The notes: generated by a model not told the origin, from the letters alone. Shown: positions 52,855 through 61,975, counted from the first letter of the stretch. The stretch: 64,000 nucleotides of DNA from Luteolibacter yonseiensis (GCF_016595465.1 NZ_JAENIK010000013.1:310001-374000); one strand, 5' to 3'. Made by a program: numbers and translations.

Positions 52855-54365
52855 GCACTTCCGGAACTTGTTATCTCGTCGGCGCGGGCCCCGGCGACCT
52901 CGGCCTCGTCACCCTCCGCGCCAAGGAATGCATCGAACTCGCCGATGTCCTCGTCTACGACGCCCTCAGCAGCCCGGACCTCCTGAACTGGACCAAGGCC
53001 GGTTGCGAGAAGATCTACGTCGGCAAGCGCGCCAAGGACCACGCCGTCCCGCAGGACCAGATCAACGGCATCATCGTGGAAAAAACCAAGGCCGGGAAAA
53101 ACGTCGTCCGCCTGAAGGGTGGCGATCCCATGATCTTCGGGCGCGGTGGCGAGGAAGCCGCCGAGCTTGCGGCCGCAGGCGTGAATTTCGAGATCGTTCC
53201 CGGCATCAGCTCGTCAATCGCCGGGCCGGCCTACGCCGGCATCCCGGTGACCCACCGCGACCACAATACCCAGCTAACTATTTTCACCGGACACGAGGAC
53301 CCCACGAAAGGCTTCAGCTCCGTGGACTACGCCCAGCTTGCGAAAGCCCCCGGCACCAAGGTCTTCCTCATGGGCGTCGCCCGCCTGCGGGAGATCACCG
53401 GCTCGTTCATTGAAAACGGGGCCGCCGCGGACACGCCCATCGCCCTCACCCGCTGGGCCACCACCGGTTCGCAGAAAACCATCACCGGCACCCTCGCCGA
53501 CATCGCGGACACCGCCGAGCGTGAGAACTTCACCTCCCCCGCCGTCGCCGTCATCGGAAACGTCGTGAAGGAACGGGAAAAGATCAACTGGTTCGAAAAA
53601 CGCCCGCTCTTCGGCAAGCGCATCGTCGTCACCCGCACCCGCGAGCAGGCGGGCGAGCTCAGCAAGGCCCTGCGCGATCTGGGGGCGGACGTCATCGAGC
53701 TGCCCACCATCCGCATCGAAGGCCCGCCGGACCGCCTCGAATTCGCCGAACTCGTCACCCACGCCCACGAATACAACTGGCTCGTCTTCACCAGCCCGAA
53801 CGGCGTGGAGCGGTTCTTCGATGCCTTTTATGCCACCTACGGCGACGCCCGCAGCCTCGGCAACCCCAAAATCGCCGCCATCGGCAACGGCACCGCGCAG
53901 AAAATCCGCGAATACCGCTTCGCCGTGGACCTCATCCCCGAGCGCTTCGTCGCCGAAGGCCTCGTGGACGCCTTCAAGAAGGAGGACATCGAGAACCTCA
54001 CCATCCTCTGGGTGAAGGCGGACGAAACCCGCGACGTCGTCGGCGAGGGCCTCACCGCCCTCGGAGCCATCGTGGACAACTGCATCGCCTACAAGACCGT
54101 GGCCGAAACCGAAGATCCCACCGGAGCGCGCGCCCGTCTCGCCGAGGAAGGGGCCGATCTCATCACCTTCACCTCCAGCTCCACCGTGGACCATTTCTTC
54201 GACCTAGGCCTCGACTGGCCTGAAGACTGCGCCGCCGCCAGCATCGGCCCCGTCACCAGCGATACCCTGCGGAAGCGGGGCATGAAGCCCACCTTCGAGG
54301 CTTCCAAACACGACATCCCCGGCCTTACCGCCGCCATCGTGAAATACTTCCAGAAGAAGCGCTGA
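52851..54365 (+). CDS. cobA-hemD: CobA-HemD fusion: uroporphyrinogen-III C-methyltransferase / uroporphyrinogen-III synthase
   Basis: This 504-residue bifunctional protein has an N-terminal half (about 1-245) that is SAM-dependent uroporphyrinogen-III methyltransferase: YLVGAGPGDLGLVTLRAKEC, VVRLKGGDPMIFGRGGEEA and VPGISSSIAGPAYAGIPVTH. The C-terminal half (about 255-504) is uroporphyrinogen-III synthase: GKRIVVTRTREQAGELSKAL, NWLVFTSPNGVERFF and ITFTSSSTVDHFF. It closes hydroxymethylbilane to uroporphyrinogen III and can divert it toward sirohaem or cobalamin. Such fusions are known in several phyla. It is translated together with hemC through the 4-bp overlap. Confidence 0.95.
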   Translation: MSTSGTCYLVGAGPGDLGLVTLRAKECIELADVLVYDALSSPDLLNWTKAGCEKIYVGKRAKDHAVPQDQINGIIVEKTKAGKNVVRLKGGDPMIFGRGGEEAAELAAAGVNFEIVPGISSSIAGPAYAGIPVTHRDHNTQLTIFTGHEDPTKGFSSVDYAQLAKAPGTKVFLMGVARLREITGSFIENGAAADTPIALTRWATTGSQKTITGTLADIADTAERENFTSPAVAVIGNVVKEREKINWFEKRPLFGKRIVVTRTREQAGELSKALRDLGADVIELPTIRIEGPPDRLEFAELVTHAHEYNWLVFTSPNGVERFFDAFYATYGDARSLGNPKIAAIGNGTAQKIREYRFAVDLIPERFVAEGLVDAFKKEDIENLTILWVKADETRDVVGEGLTALGAIVDNCIAYKTVAETEDPTGARARLAEEGADLITFTSSSTVDHFFDLGLDWPEDCAAASIGPVTSDTLRKRGMKPTFEASKHDIPGLTAAIVKYFQKKR

Positions 54366-54450
54366 AGGGAGACAGCCCTCGCCCCTCCTCGAGAGCGCGG
54401 CCTCTTTCCCTTCGCAAGAAAACGACCTACGAAAGACGAATGCGATCAAT

Positions 54451-54484
54451 GATCGACGGGTGAAAGAGTCTTCACTCGTCGATC
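54451..54484 (+). terminator. Hairpin downstream of the CobA-HemD gene
   Basis: Fourteen-base arms (GATCGACGGGTGAA / TTCACTCGTCGATC, one wobble position) enclose a 6-base loop 86 bp after the stop. No T-run follows, so termination is only suggested. Confidence 0.4.
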
Positions 54485-54559
54485 GTCGTTCATCCATCAT
54501 CTGTCATAGATCGCCTCTTTCCGAAAGATCCCCCGTCCTCCCCGAGTAACCATTCCTCC

Positions 54560-55327
54560 ATGTCCACCCTGCCCCGCCTCCTGCTCGCCGCCACCCTCGT
54601 TTCCACTCCGCTGCACGCGGGCGTCGGAGTCGGGGAGAAACCCATCGCCGGAGCGGCGCTCGTCTTCGACGGCTCCCGCGAGATGCTCGATGCCAAGTGG
54701 ACCTATTGGAAAGGCCCCGCTTTCGCCTCCTCCCTGCCCATCAAGTGGAAGATCGTCAACGATCCCGTGGACTCCGGCACCGTTGTCATGTCGGACGACC
54801 CCGTCGCCGCCGGAGGCAAATACGGCACCGCCGACATCGTCACCAAAAAGGAATACCGTGACTTCCGCCTGCACATCGAGTTCCTCATCACCAAGGAAGG
54901 CGGAAACAGCGGTGTCTATCTCCAGAACCGCTTCGAAATCCAGGTGCTCGACGGCGACAAGACCAAGCACGGCATGGCCGCCGTCATCAACGAGACCGAG
55001 TCCCCCTACCACGCCTACAAGGGCCTCGGGAAATGGAACAGCTACGACATCGTCTTTCGCGCCGCCCGCTTCGTGGACGGCAAGCAGACCGAGAAGCCCA
55101 TGCTCACCATGTTTTTCAACGGCGAGAAGGTCCACAAGAACCAGACCATCAACCAGGTCTGGGGCGGCCCGAAATCCGGTATCGACGGCGGAAACGATGG
55201 CGGCAAGGGGCTCACCGACGTCCCCGGCGGCCTCAAGCTCCAGTGCGAGGGCCACGACGTCCGCTACCGGAACATCTGGATCAAGGAACTCGCCCTCGAA
55301 AAACCCGATACCGATTTCAAGGACTAG
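54560..55327 (+). CDS. Secreted DUF1080 (3-keto-disaccharide hydrolase type) protein
   Basis: This 255-residue exported protein has a signal peptide (MSTLPRLLLAATLVSTPLHA) followed by a concanavalin-like DUF1080 domain. WKIVNDPVDSGTVVMSDD, YRDFRLHIEFLITKEGGNSG, VYLQNRFEIQVLD and NIWIKELAL are the conserved strands. DUF1080 proteins are abundant in Verrucomicrobia and Planctomycetes, and some cleave 3-keto-glycosides. It stands alone between the hem genes and a tRNA gene. Confidence 0.9.
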   Translation: MSTLPRLLLAATLVSTPLHAGVGVGEKPIAGAALVFDGSREMLDAKWTYWKGPAFASSLPIKWKIVNDPVDSGTVVMSDDPVAAGGKYGTADIVTKKEYRDFRLHIEFLITKEGGNSGVYLQNRFEIQVLDGDKTKHGMAAVINETESPYHAYKGLGKWNSYDIVFRAARFVDGKQTEKPMLTMFFNGEKVHKNQTINQVWGGPKSGIDGGNDGGKGLTDVPGGLKLQCEGHDVRYRNIWIKELALEKPDTDFKD

Positions 55328-55389
55328 CCGGAATTTCCCGCTTGCGGGATGAAAGCCGCTCTGGTTTCCTCCCCTCCGTCCTGCGAGAC

Positions 55390-55464
55390 GCCGCTGTAGC
55401 TCAGGGGTAGAGCAATTCATTCGTAATGAATAGGTCGTCGGTTCGATTCCGACCAGCGGCTCCA
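55390..55464 (+). tRNA. tRNA-Thr (CGU)
   Basis: The 75-nt cloverleaf includes an encoded CCA. The acceptor stem is GCCGCTG/CAGCGGC, the D-arm contains AGGGGTA, the anticodon loop TTCGTAA gives CGU (reads ACG), and the T-arm is GTCGG-TTCGATT-CCGAC. A probable recombinase remnant starts 43 bp downstream. Confidence 0.95.
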
Positions 55465-55506
55465 GGAAAAGCCTGATTCCATTTACTCCGGCAATGTAGG
55501 GGTTAG

Positions 55507-55692
55507 AAGCAAGCCGAGAAGATCCTCGCCGGCTCCGGCCTGCCTCTCATAGAGGCCGCCAGGATCGCAGCCCACGCGGCCAACCCTGCGGACCTTCAGA
55601 CGATGGAAACACGCCATGCTTCACGGCGAGATGGCATGAAGCGACACCTACACCACCAGCATGGAAAAAATCCCCCGCGGGCTTGGGTCTGA
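55507..55692 (+). pseudogene. Possible remnant of a tRNA-targeting recombinase
   Basis: A frame open from 55507 to the TGA at 55690 encodes AEKILAGSGLPLIEAARIAA followed by HAANPADLQTM. This resembles the N-terminal helical segment of some verrucomicrobial tyrosine recombinases. There is no start codon, the rest turns into low-quality sequence and no catalytic Arg/His/Tyr is present. Its place just after a tRNA gene fits a decayed integrated element. The identification is tentative. Confidence 0.3.
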
Positions 55693-55760
55693 GATCATGA
55701 CCAGCAAGTGCGGCACGTTGAATTCTGGCATCCTCAAAGCCGCCAGAAGGATGTCTTCCA

Positions 55761-56228
55761 TCACTTCTTTTTGAGCGATCCAACCGACCTTTCGCCGGTT
55801 GACGTGCTGCCGATTATCTTGAGCTGTTTTTTGGAAACCAGAGTGATCTTGGATGTGGATTTGAATGGCTCAAAAAGCCCTTCCGCTGTGGCGCTGGTGG
55901 AAAGCGTCGTATTGTTCGCGCTCCATCTACCAGTGATGAAGGCCGCCACATTGCCGTTCACCTTCATCTCTCCCTCAACCTTCCCGTTCTTGTGGTAGCG
56001 AGAAGTGCCAACGATCTTTTGACCTGAAAATTTGATCGTGGTTACAGCGATCAGGCCGGTCTTCTCATAACGCTTGTAAACGGTGGTGGTGTTCTGAACC
56101 ACCGCTTGCCCGTTGCTGGTCGCTGTGACCTTGCCCGACCACGTTCCGATCAGTTTCGAGGTAACGTCGGCGGCGACAAAGTGGATGCTTGAGGCAAGTC
56201 CGAGAGCGGCGATTAAAATAGTTTTCAT
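55761..56228 (-). CDS. Small exported protein of unknown function
   Basis: This 155-residue protein has a signal peptide (MKTILIAALGLASSIHFVAA). The mature part is beta-strand-like (KLIGTWSGKVTATSNGQAVV, TTTVYKRYEKTGLIAVTTIK) and basic at the end (GERSVGSLKKK). The pattern is similar to small lipocalin-like periplasmic proteins, without a family assignment. The start is ATG 56228; the frame is open to 56504 but overlaps the TPR-like gene antisense. Confidence 0.65.
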   Translation of the reverse strand: MKTILIAALGLASSIHFVAADVTSKLIGTWSGKVTATSNGQAVVQNTTTVYKRYEKTGLIAVTTIKFSGQKIVGTSRYHKNGKVEGEMKVNGNVAAFITGRWSANNTTLSTSATAEGLFEPFKSTSKITLVSKKQLKIIGSTSTGERSVGSLKKK

Positions 56229-56327
56229 ATGACGGCTCCTGCTACCTGCCCCGGCATTCAGAAGCAAGCTCCCATGGTAGTGGCACTTGATGGCAGCCCG
56301 TCCTTGATTTCGGCATACCGTCCCCGG

Positions 56328-56819
56328 ATGATCGCCGGGATGCTTCCCCACTCCCGTTCCCTCCATGCCGCAATCGGCTTTCTTGAACTTGGAATGCCGG
56401 ATGACGCGTGGGAGGAACTGGATTCCCTGCCACCCGGCCAGCGTGAGTTCGCGGACGTCCGTGAGCTGAGGATTAGCATCTCGCTGCGGATGGAAAAATG
56501 GCACGCCGCCCGCATCGAGGCGGAGGAGATGGCGGGGCGGGATCCGGGCAACCCCGGTTGGTGGATCTCATGGGCCTACGCGCTCCGACGGGAAAAATCC
56601 GTGTATGAAGCTCGGGAAATTTTGTGGGAAGCCGCCCGCCGTCATCCCGAGGAACTGATGATTTCCTACAACCTCGCCTGCTATGCGAGTGTCCTGGGAG
56701 AATTGGACGAGGCACGGAGGTTGCTCTCGGAGGTGTTTGCGAAGGATGCGAATTTCAGGCAGATGGCGGCGGGAGATCCGGATCTGGATGCGGTTTTCGC
56801 AGCGGGTGGCATGGTGTGA
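56328..56819 (+). CDS. TPR-like helical protein
   Basis: This protein of about 163 residues has tetratricopeptide-like helix pairs: HAAIGFLELGMPDDAWEELD, ARIEAEEMAGRDPGNPGWWI, SVYEAREILWEAARRHPEEL and YNLACYASVLGELDEARRLL. It is cytoplasmic, with no signal peptide. It is probably a protein-interaction adaptor, with no evident enzymatic role. The start is uncertain: ATG 56328 or 56340 both suit; the ORF opens at 56229 but the first 30 residues look untranslated. Confidence 0.75.
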   Translation: MIAGMLPHSRSLHAAIGFLELGMPDDAWEELDSLPPGQREFADVRELRISISLRMEKWHAARIEAEEMAGRDPGNPGWWISWAYALRREKSVYEAREILWEAARRHPEELMISYNLACYASVLGELDEARRLLSEVFAKDANFRQMAAGDPDLDAVFAAGGMV

Positions 56820-57004
56820 GACGACACGCCTCACGACGTTTACCCCTCGTTCCCCCGTTTCATCGGAGTGAAGACCAAACCTGACACGTTCTGTGAAATC
56901 GTGTGGCCCCATGGGATGAAGAAGGGCTCAGCCGTTGGAAACCGCCACCAAACGGCCTTTGCACGGGCGGCCTCGGACTTCGGAAACCACATGAAAGGCT
57001 CCTC

Positions 57005-57025
57005 CCCCGTTCGGGGGTTTTTTTC
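57005..57025 (+). terminator. Intrinsic terminator
   Basis: CCCCC-GTTC-GGGGG followed by seven T residues is a classical rho-independent terminator on the plus strand, about 185 bp after the TPR-like gene. No gene is called between them (56820-57004), so either the TPR transcript is long or a small RNA ends here. Confidence 0.75.
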
Positions 57026-57086
57026 TGTCATTTGACAGATCGGGACAATGGCGGGAGTTTGGCATTTCCCAAACCCTGTCCTGCCC

Positions 57087-60000
57087 ATGTACCGCCATCC
57101 CATTTCCTGGCTGCTTGCCTCCGTCGTCGTTGCCGACAGCCAGACCGTCACCCATCGCTGGAATTTCAACTCCACCGGAGCCGCGACCAACGGCACGGTC
57201 ATCCCTGACCTGATCTCATCGGCCCCGGGCACGATTGTCGGGACCAACGCCACCCGCACCGGAAGCGCGCTCACCTTGCCCGGCGGATCGAACGGCCAGA
57301 ACGCCACTTCCTCCATCGCCGCGTATTTCGATCTACCGAACGGGATCGTTTCCTCGAAAACCAACTTCACCTTGGAAATCTGGGCGACGATCCACTCGAC
57401 CCGGAACTGGCAGCGCCTTTTCGACTTCGGACGCATGGACATCAACGGCGGAGGAAACGGGGAAATCCCCAACACCTACGGCAATCCCGGCGGCTCCTCC
57501 TCGCGCGACAATCTCATGCTGGCGGCCCATCGCGGTGACACTCTCAACGACAAGAAAATCGTCGCCCGGAACGACGGCGCGGGTGAGATCGGCTTTGAGA
57601 ACACCGTCTCGACATCCCTCAACACCCAATATCACTACGTGGCGACCTTCCAGGCGAACGCCAATCCGGCCACGGGCGGCCGCTTCACCTGGTACCGCAA
57701 TGGCACCCAGATGGGCTTCGTCGATACCACCTTCCCTCTCAGCCAGATCCAGGACGTGAACAACTGGCTCGGGCGTTCGCAATACACAAACGACCAGAAT
57801 TCCAATATCTCCTACAACGAATTCCGGCTCTATGACTACGCACTGAACCAGACACAGATCAACGCGAGCGGTGCCGCCGGCCCCGATGCGTTTCCCACTC
57901 CGGTCGCCGCGGCCGACTCCTCCACCATTCCCCACGGCGGCAAAGCACGCATCCCCGTCCTGAAGAACGACACCGGGGAAATCTCCATGCCGGCCTTCAC
58001 CATTCTCCAGGCACCCGCTTCCGGCACCGCGGTGATCACCCCGGACAAGCAGGTGCTTTACACCCACACCACCGGCACTCCCACCACGGACTCGTTCACC
58101 TATCAGATCGCGAACACCGGTGGCCAGTCCTCCACCGGCACCGTGACCATCAACTTCAACAACGGACTGAAGATTCCCAATCCGAATCTCAACGTTCCTT
58201 CCACCCCACCACCTACCGCCTATGCCGCGCCCAACGCTTTCGGCTCGCTCGGATTCAACTCGCCCGTGTGCATGGCCACTCCCCCCGGGGAGACCCAGCG
58301 GCTGTTCGTCTGTGAAAAAGGAGGACTTCTCCGGGTGATCCCGAACGTGGCGGCGGGCTCGCCCGCCGCCACCACCTTCCTGAACCTGACAAATCTCCTC
58401 AGCGGCCGCGGCGAGGCGATCGACACCGGGTCCGAGTGCGGATTGCTGGGTCTGGCCTTCCACCCGGACTATGCGACCAACCGCTACTTCTACATTTTCT
58501 ATTCCGTGACGAAAAGCGGTGCCCGCTACCAACGCGTATCCCGCTTCACGACCCAGACAGCCAATCCGAATCTGGCGGACACCACATCCGAGAAAATCCT
58601 CATCGAGCAACTCGACGACCGGGACAACCATAATGGCGGCGACCTTCACTTCGGACCTTCGGACGGCTACCTCTACATTTCCGTCGGGGACGAGGGCGCG
58701 GGTGATGACAACCCGACCTTCAACAGCCAGCGCATCGACAAGGATCTCTTCTCCGGCATCCTGCGCATCGATGTGGATCGCGACATGGCGAACAGCGTCG
58801 AGCCCACCCCGCACGCCTCCATCCCGCTTGAGGGCGGCGTGGCCCGTTTCGCCATCCCGAAAACCAACCCTTTCGTCCACACCAGCCTGGGAGGAACGTG
58901 GGACGGCACCTATATCGGTTCACCTGTCAGCACCACCGCCGTCCGCCGTGAGTTCTGGGCGACGGGCTTGCGAAACCCCTGGCGCATGTCATTCGACCCG
59001 GTGACCAACGTTCTCTGGTGTGCGGATGTCGGACAGGGACAGCGCGAGGAGGTGAACAAGATCGTGAGGGGCGGAAACTACGGGTGGGTGTTCCGCGAGG
59101 GGAACATCGCCGGCCCCCGGACCAACAATCCGACAATGCCCTCGAATTTCCTCACCGCCTATCACAACCCTCCTGTTTATGACTATCCCCGCGGAGGCAA
59201 CTTCGGTGGATATTCCGTCACCGGAGGCAGGGTCTATCGCGGGACCCGCATCAGCGCGCTTACGGGGAAATATATCTTTGGCGACTACGGTTCGGGGAAC
59301 ATCTGGTCGATGAACCAGGATGGAACAGGAATCGAACGTCTCTTGGGAGAAGGCGGCATCTCCGCTTTCGGAGTGGATCCCTCCAATCAGGACATCCTGA
59401 TGGCGGACCTGGACGGATTGATCCGCCGCCTGAGCACGAGCACGCCCGTAGGCAGCTATCCCGCCACCCTCACCGCCACCGGACTTTTCACCAGTGTGAC
59501 CGATCTCACTCCCGCCCCGGGACTCACCCCGTATGCCGTGAACCTCCCTTTCTGGAGCGACCACGCCGTCAAAAGCCGCTGGTTCATCGTACCCGACGGA
59601 ACATCCAAATTCACCAGCTCCGTGGAAGGCCGATGGACGCTGCCGGACGGAACCATCTGGGTGAAGCACTTCGACATGGAGATGCAGCGGGGCGTGCCTT
59701 CCAGCAGGAAGCGCATCGAAACACGACTCATCGTGAAAAACCCCACGGGTGCCTACGGCGTCAGTTACCGGTGGAACGAAGCGGGCAACGAGGCCACGCT
59801 CGCACCGGACGAGGGAGAAAACTTCACCCTCGCGATCACCGAGGGTGGAAATCCCGCCCCGCAGACATGGCGCATCCCCAGCCGGGCGGAGTGCATGGTG
59901 TGCCACACGCCGCAGGCCGGACACGCGCTTTCCTTCAACACCCGCCAGCTCAATCTGGAAAACAGCCTGCTCGGATTCACGGGGAACCAGCTCACGACCC

Positions 60001-60773
60001 TGTCGCAGCAGGATTACCTGACTTCCTCGCCCGGATTGCCAAACCTGCTCCCCCGCCACATCCGGCCGGATGAGACGAGCGCGTCGGTGGAGGCCCGCGT
60101 GCGTTCCTACCTTGCGGTGAACTGCTCCTACTGCCACCAGTCCGGCGGCACCGCACCTTCGTCATGGGATGGAAGCGCGCATCTGACACTCGCCCAGACG
60201 GGCCTGGTCAACGGCACGGCGAACAACAGCGGCAGCGATCCGCTCAACAAGCTCGTCGTCCCCGGCGACACGACACACTCCATCGTGCTCAGCCGTGTCG
60301 CGGTGACCAATGGATTCACCCGCATGCCTCCGATCGGCAGCAACATCCTGGATCAGGCGAACATCAACCTCCTCAACACGTGGATCAATGGGGAGCTCAC
60401 CACCCGGCGGGATTACGCCGCCTGGCGCGTCGCCCGATTCGAACCGGATGACTTGCCCGGCGGAGCACCCGACCAGGATCCCGATGGAGACGGAGTGACG
60501 AATTACCAGGAGTTCCTCGCCGCGACGGACCCGCTTGATGGCGGGAGCCGCTTCCAGCCACAGCTCGCCCGTGTTTCCGGAAACCTCACACTCGGCTTCG
60601 ACCTTCCCACGAACCGTTCGTTCCGGATAGAGACCTCCGACAACCTCGGCCAGTGGACGCCATGGGACGTCCCAGACAACCAAGGCACTCCGGTGGCGGG
60701 AGGGCTGCAACAGTTCAGCGTGCCGACGGTCGATCCACAGCGGTTCTTCCGGGTGAGCCTGAAGGAAAACTGA
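57087..60773 (+). CDS. Secreted LamG - PQQ sugar dehydrogenase - cytochrome c fusion protein
   Basis: This 1228-residue exoprotein has a signal peptide (MYRHPISWLLASVVVADSQT). A LamG-like domain (about 25-270, FTLEIWATIHSTRNWQRLFD) and a cadherin/Ig-like strand domain (about 275-360, DSFTYQIANTGGQSSTGTVT) follow. A PQQ-dependent aldose dehydrogenase-type beta-propeller (about 380-790: GLLGLAFHPDYATNRYFYIF, NHNGGDLHFGPSDGYLYISV, GLRNPWRMSFDP, GGNYGW) comes next. The C-terminal region has two haem-binding CxxCH sites (CMVCH at about 947-951, CSYCH at about 1013-1017). Fusion of a sugar dehydrogenase with its own cytochrome suggests periplasmic or extracellular sugar oxidation with internal electron transfer. 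Such composites are characteristic of Verrucomicrobia and Planctomycetes. The start is ATG 57087, set by the signal peptide. Confidence 0.87.
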   Translation: MYRHPISWLLASVVVADSQTVTHRWNFNSTGAATNGTVIPDLISSAPGTIVGTNATRTGSALTLPGGSNGQNATSSIAAYFDLPNGIVSSKTNFTLEIWATIHSTRNWQRLFDFGRMDINGGGNGEIPNTYGNPGGSSSRDNLMLAAHRGDTLNDKKIVARNDGAGEIGFENTVSTSLNTQYHYVATFQANANPATGGRFTWYRNGTQMGFVDTTFPLSQIQDVNNWLGRSQYTNDQNSNISYNEFRLYDYALNQTQINASGAAGPDAFPTPVAAADSSTIPHGGKARIPVLKNDTGEISMPAFTILQAPASGTAVITPDKQVLYTHTTGTPTTDSFTYQIANTGGQSSTGTVTINFNNGLKIPNPNLNVPSTPPPTAYAAPNAFGSLGFNSPVCMATPPGETQRLFVCEKGGLLRVIPNVAAGSPAATTFLNLTNLLSGRGEAIDTGSECGLLGLAFHPDYATNRYFYIFYSVTKSGARYQRVSRFTTQTANPNLADTTSEKILIEQLDDRDNHNGGDLHFGPSDGYLYISVGDEGAGDDNPTFNSQRIDKDLFSGILRIDVDRDMANSVEPTPHASIPLEGGVARFAIPKTNPFVHTSLGGTWDGTYIGSPVSTTAVRREFWATGLRNPWRMSFDPVTNVLWCADVGQGQREEVNKIVRGGNYGWVFREGNIAGPRTNNPTMPSNFLTAYHNPPVYDYPRGGNFGGYSVTGGRVYRGTRISALTGKYIFGDYGSGNIWSMNQDGTGIERLLGEGGISAFGVDPSNQDILMADLDGLIRRLSTSTPVGSYPATLTATGLFTSVTDLTPAPGLTPYAVNLPFWSDHAVKSRWFIVPDGTSKFTSSVEGRWTLPDGTIWVKHFDMEMQRGVPSSRKRIETRLIVKNPTGAYGVSYRWNEAGNEATLAPDEGENFTLAITEGGNPAPQTWRIPSRAECMVCHTPQAGHALSFNTRQLNLENSLLGFTGNQLTTLSQQDYLTSSPGLPNLLPRHIRPDETSASVEARVRSYLAVNCSYCHQSGGTAPSSWDGSAHLTLAQTGLVNGTANNSGSDPLNKLVVPGDTTHSIVLSRVAVTNGFTRMPPIGSNILDQANINLLNTWINGELTTRRDYAAWRVARFEPDDLPGGAPDQDPDGDGVTNYQEFLAATDPLDGGSRFQPQLARVSGNLTLGFDLPTNRSFRIETSDNLGQWTPWDVPDNQGTPVAGGLQQFSVPTVDPQRFFRVSLKEN

Positions 60774-60816
60774 TATCCGCTCCGGTAAACAAGCGGGAAG
60801 CAGAGGTTCTTCCGTT

Positions 60817-60880
60817 CGTAGTCCAGCCCTTCAGGGCGTCTTCAGTGCGCGCGGAAGACGCCCTGAAGGGCTGGACTACG
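60817..60880. repeat. Perfect 26-bp-arm palindromic (REP-like) element
   Basis: The arms at 60817-60842 and 60855-60880 are exact inverted copies (beginning CGTAGTCCAGCCCTTCAGGG) around the 12-base loop CAGTGCGCGCGG. It lies between convergent genes. The size and symmetry fit a REP/BIME-type element, though only one copy is in this window. Confidence 0.8.
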
Positions 60881-60964
60881 TGCGAAGAATCCCGGCTTTG
60901 ATGGAACCCCGCTGCTAAATTACTCCTTACTCGGTTTCATCCTTGTGAATCAGGAAACAAAAAG

Positions 60965-60988
60965 CCCGGTGCGGCGGTCCGCACCGGG
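60965..60988 (-). terminator. Intrinsic terminator downstream of the beta-barrel protein gene
   Basis: Ten-base arms CCCGGTGCGG / CCGCACCGGG surround a CGGT loop, flanked on the left by an A-tract (AAACAAAAAG), which is a T-run on the minus strand. It ends the minus-strand gene at 61022. Confidence 0.8.
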
Positions 60989-61021
60989 TTTTCCCCAACA
61001 TCAACAGCAGCTACAAAAGGT

Positions 61022-61975
61022 TCAGAACGACCAGACGAGGTCCACCGTCCAACGGCTTTTCATCAGGCTGTCCTCGTCGTCCGTGAGCGGAATTTCATAC
61101 GCCACGCCCGCGTCAACCGACTCCGTGAGGCGTGAGCGGAAACCGACGGCGGTGGAGACGAAATCACGGCTCGCATCGGAATTGGCGGCCCCGAGGTTGA
61201 ACAGGTCACCGCCCTCGAACTCGATCACGGCGGGCACCGAGCCACCGACGTGGGTCGGGTAATTGCCGGCGCCGTTTCCGGAATCCAGCACATGGAACCA
61301 GTTCAGCTCCACCAGCGGAATGAAGTATCGGCTGATTTCATAACTGGCGTGGGCACTCGTCCACAGCTCGGAGGACTGCTCGTCGGAGAACGGGATCTGG
61401 ACACCCGTGCCGACAGAAAACTGCCAGTCGTCGATGAGTTTCAGTCCGGACAGGGAAAGATTGATGAGGCCGTCACCCTCGCCTTGGAAAACATCGCTGT
61501 TGCCGGTGGGAAGTTCCAGGGTGACGGTTCCGCTCAGCGCGGTTTGCGAAACGGGATCGAGGATGAAGGCATATTTCAGCCCGCCTCCGAGGTTGGCGAA
61601 ACCGGTTTCACCGCTCGCGGTGCTGTCGGGATTGACATCCACATAGCCGTCCTTGGTCGCGACGACCGACAATCGGTCGTTCAACGCGATCTCGAACTGC
61701 AGCGCATACAACTCCACATCGCCTCCCAGAGGCAGCTTGCCGAGGGTCGTGTTGATATTCTTGGGAAGCGAGTGATAAAGAAACAACGGATGGACGTTGG
61801 TGGCCGGCAGGGCCAGATCGAACAGGGTGGGATTGCTGATCGGGCGGCGGGCCCGGGCAAAGCCGTCACCGGAAGCGGCCGGCACCGCCGATGTGGTGTC
61901 GCTGGCGACGGAACCGGCGAAAACAAACGAACTGAGTAATCCAAGGACACCCGCGGTGATGATGTGTTGTTTCAT
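61022..61975 (-). CDS. Outer-membrane beta-barrel protein
   Basis: This 317-residue protein has a signal peptide (MKQHIITAGVLGLLSSFVFA), an acidic linker and then alternating amphipathic strands (GFANLGGGLKYAFILDPVSQ, WQFSVGTGVQIPFSD, FVSTAVGFRSRLTESVDAGV). It ends in the C-terminal WTVDLVWSF, with the terminal Phe typical of outer-membrane proteins. It is probably a channel or transporter-like barrel. The ATG at 61975 follows an A/C-rich leader (GCAAAACCACC). Confidence 0.8.
   Translation of the reverse strand: MKQHIITAGVLGLLSSFVFAGSVASDTTSAVPAASGDGFARARRPISNPTLFDLALPATNVHPLFLYHSLPKNINTTLGKLPLGGDVELYALQFEIALNDRLSVVATKDGYVDVNPDSTASGETGFANLGGGLKYAFILDPVSQTALSGTVTLELPTGNSDVFQGEGDGLINLSLSGLKLIDDWQFSVGTGVQIPFSDEQSSELWTSAHASYEISRYFIPLVELNWFHVLDSGNGAGNYPTHVGGSVPAVIEFEGGDLFNLGAANSDASRDFVSTAVGFRSRLTESVDAGVAYEIPLTDDEDSLMKSRWTVDLVWSF

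Noticed and set aside
56840..57475. Minus-strand ORF covering the region before the PQQ dehydrogenase gene
   Set aside because: It overlaps the signal peptide and LamG region antisense and crosses a strong terminator. Neither strand in 56820-57004 is convincing.
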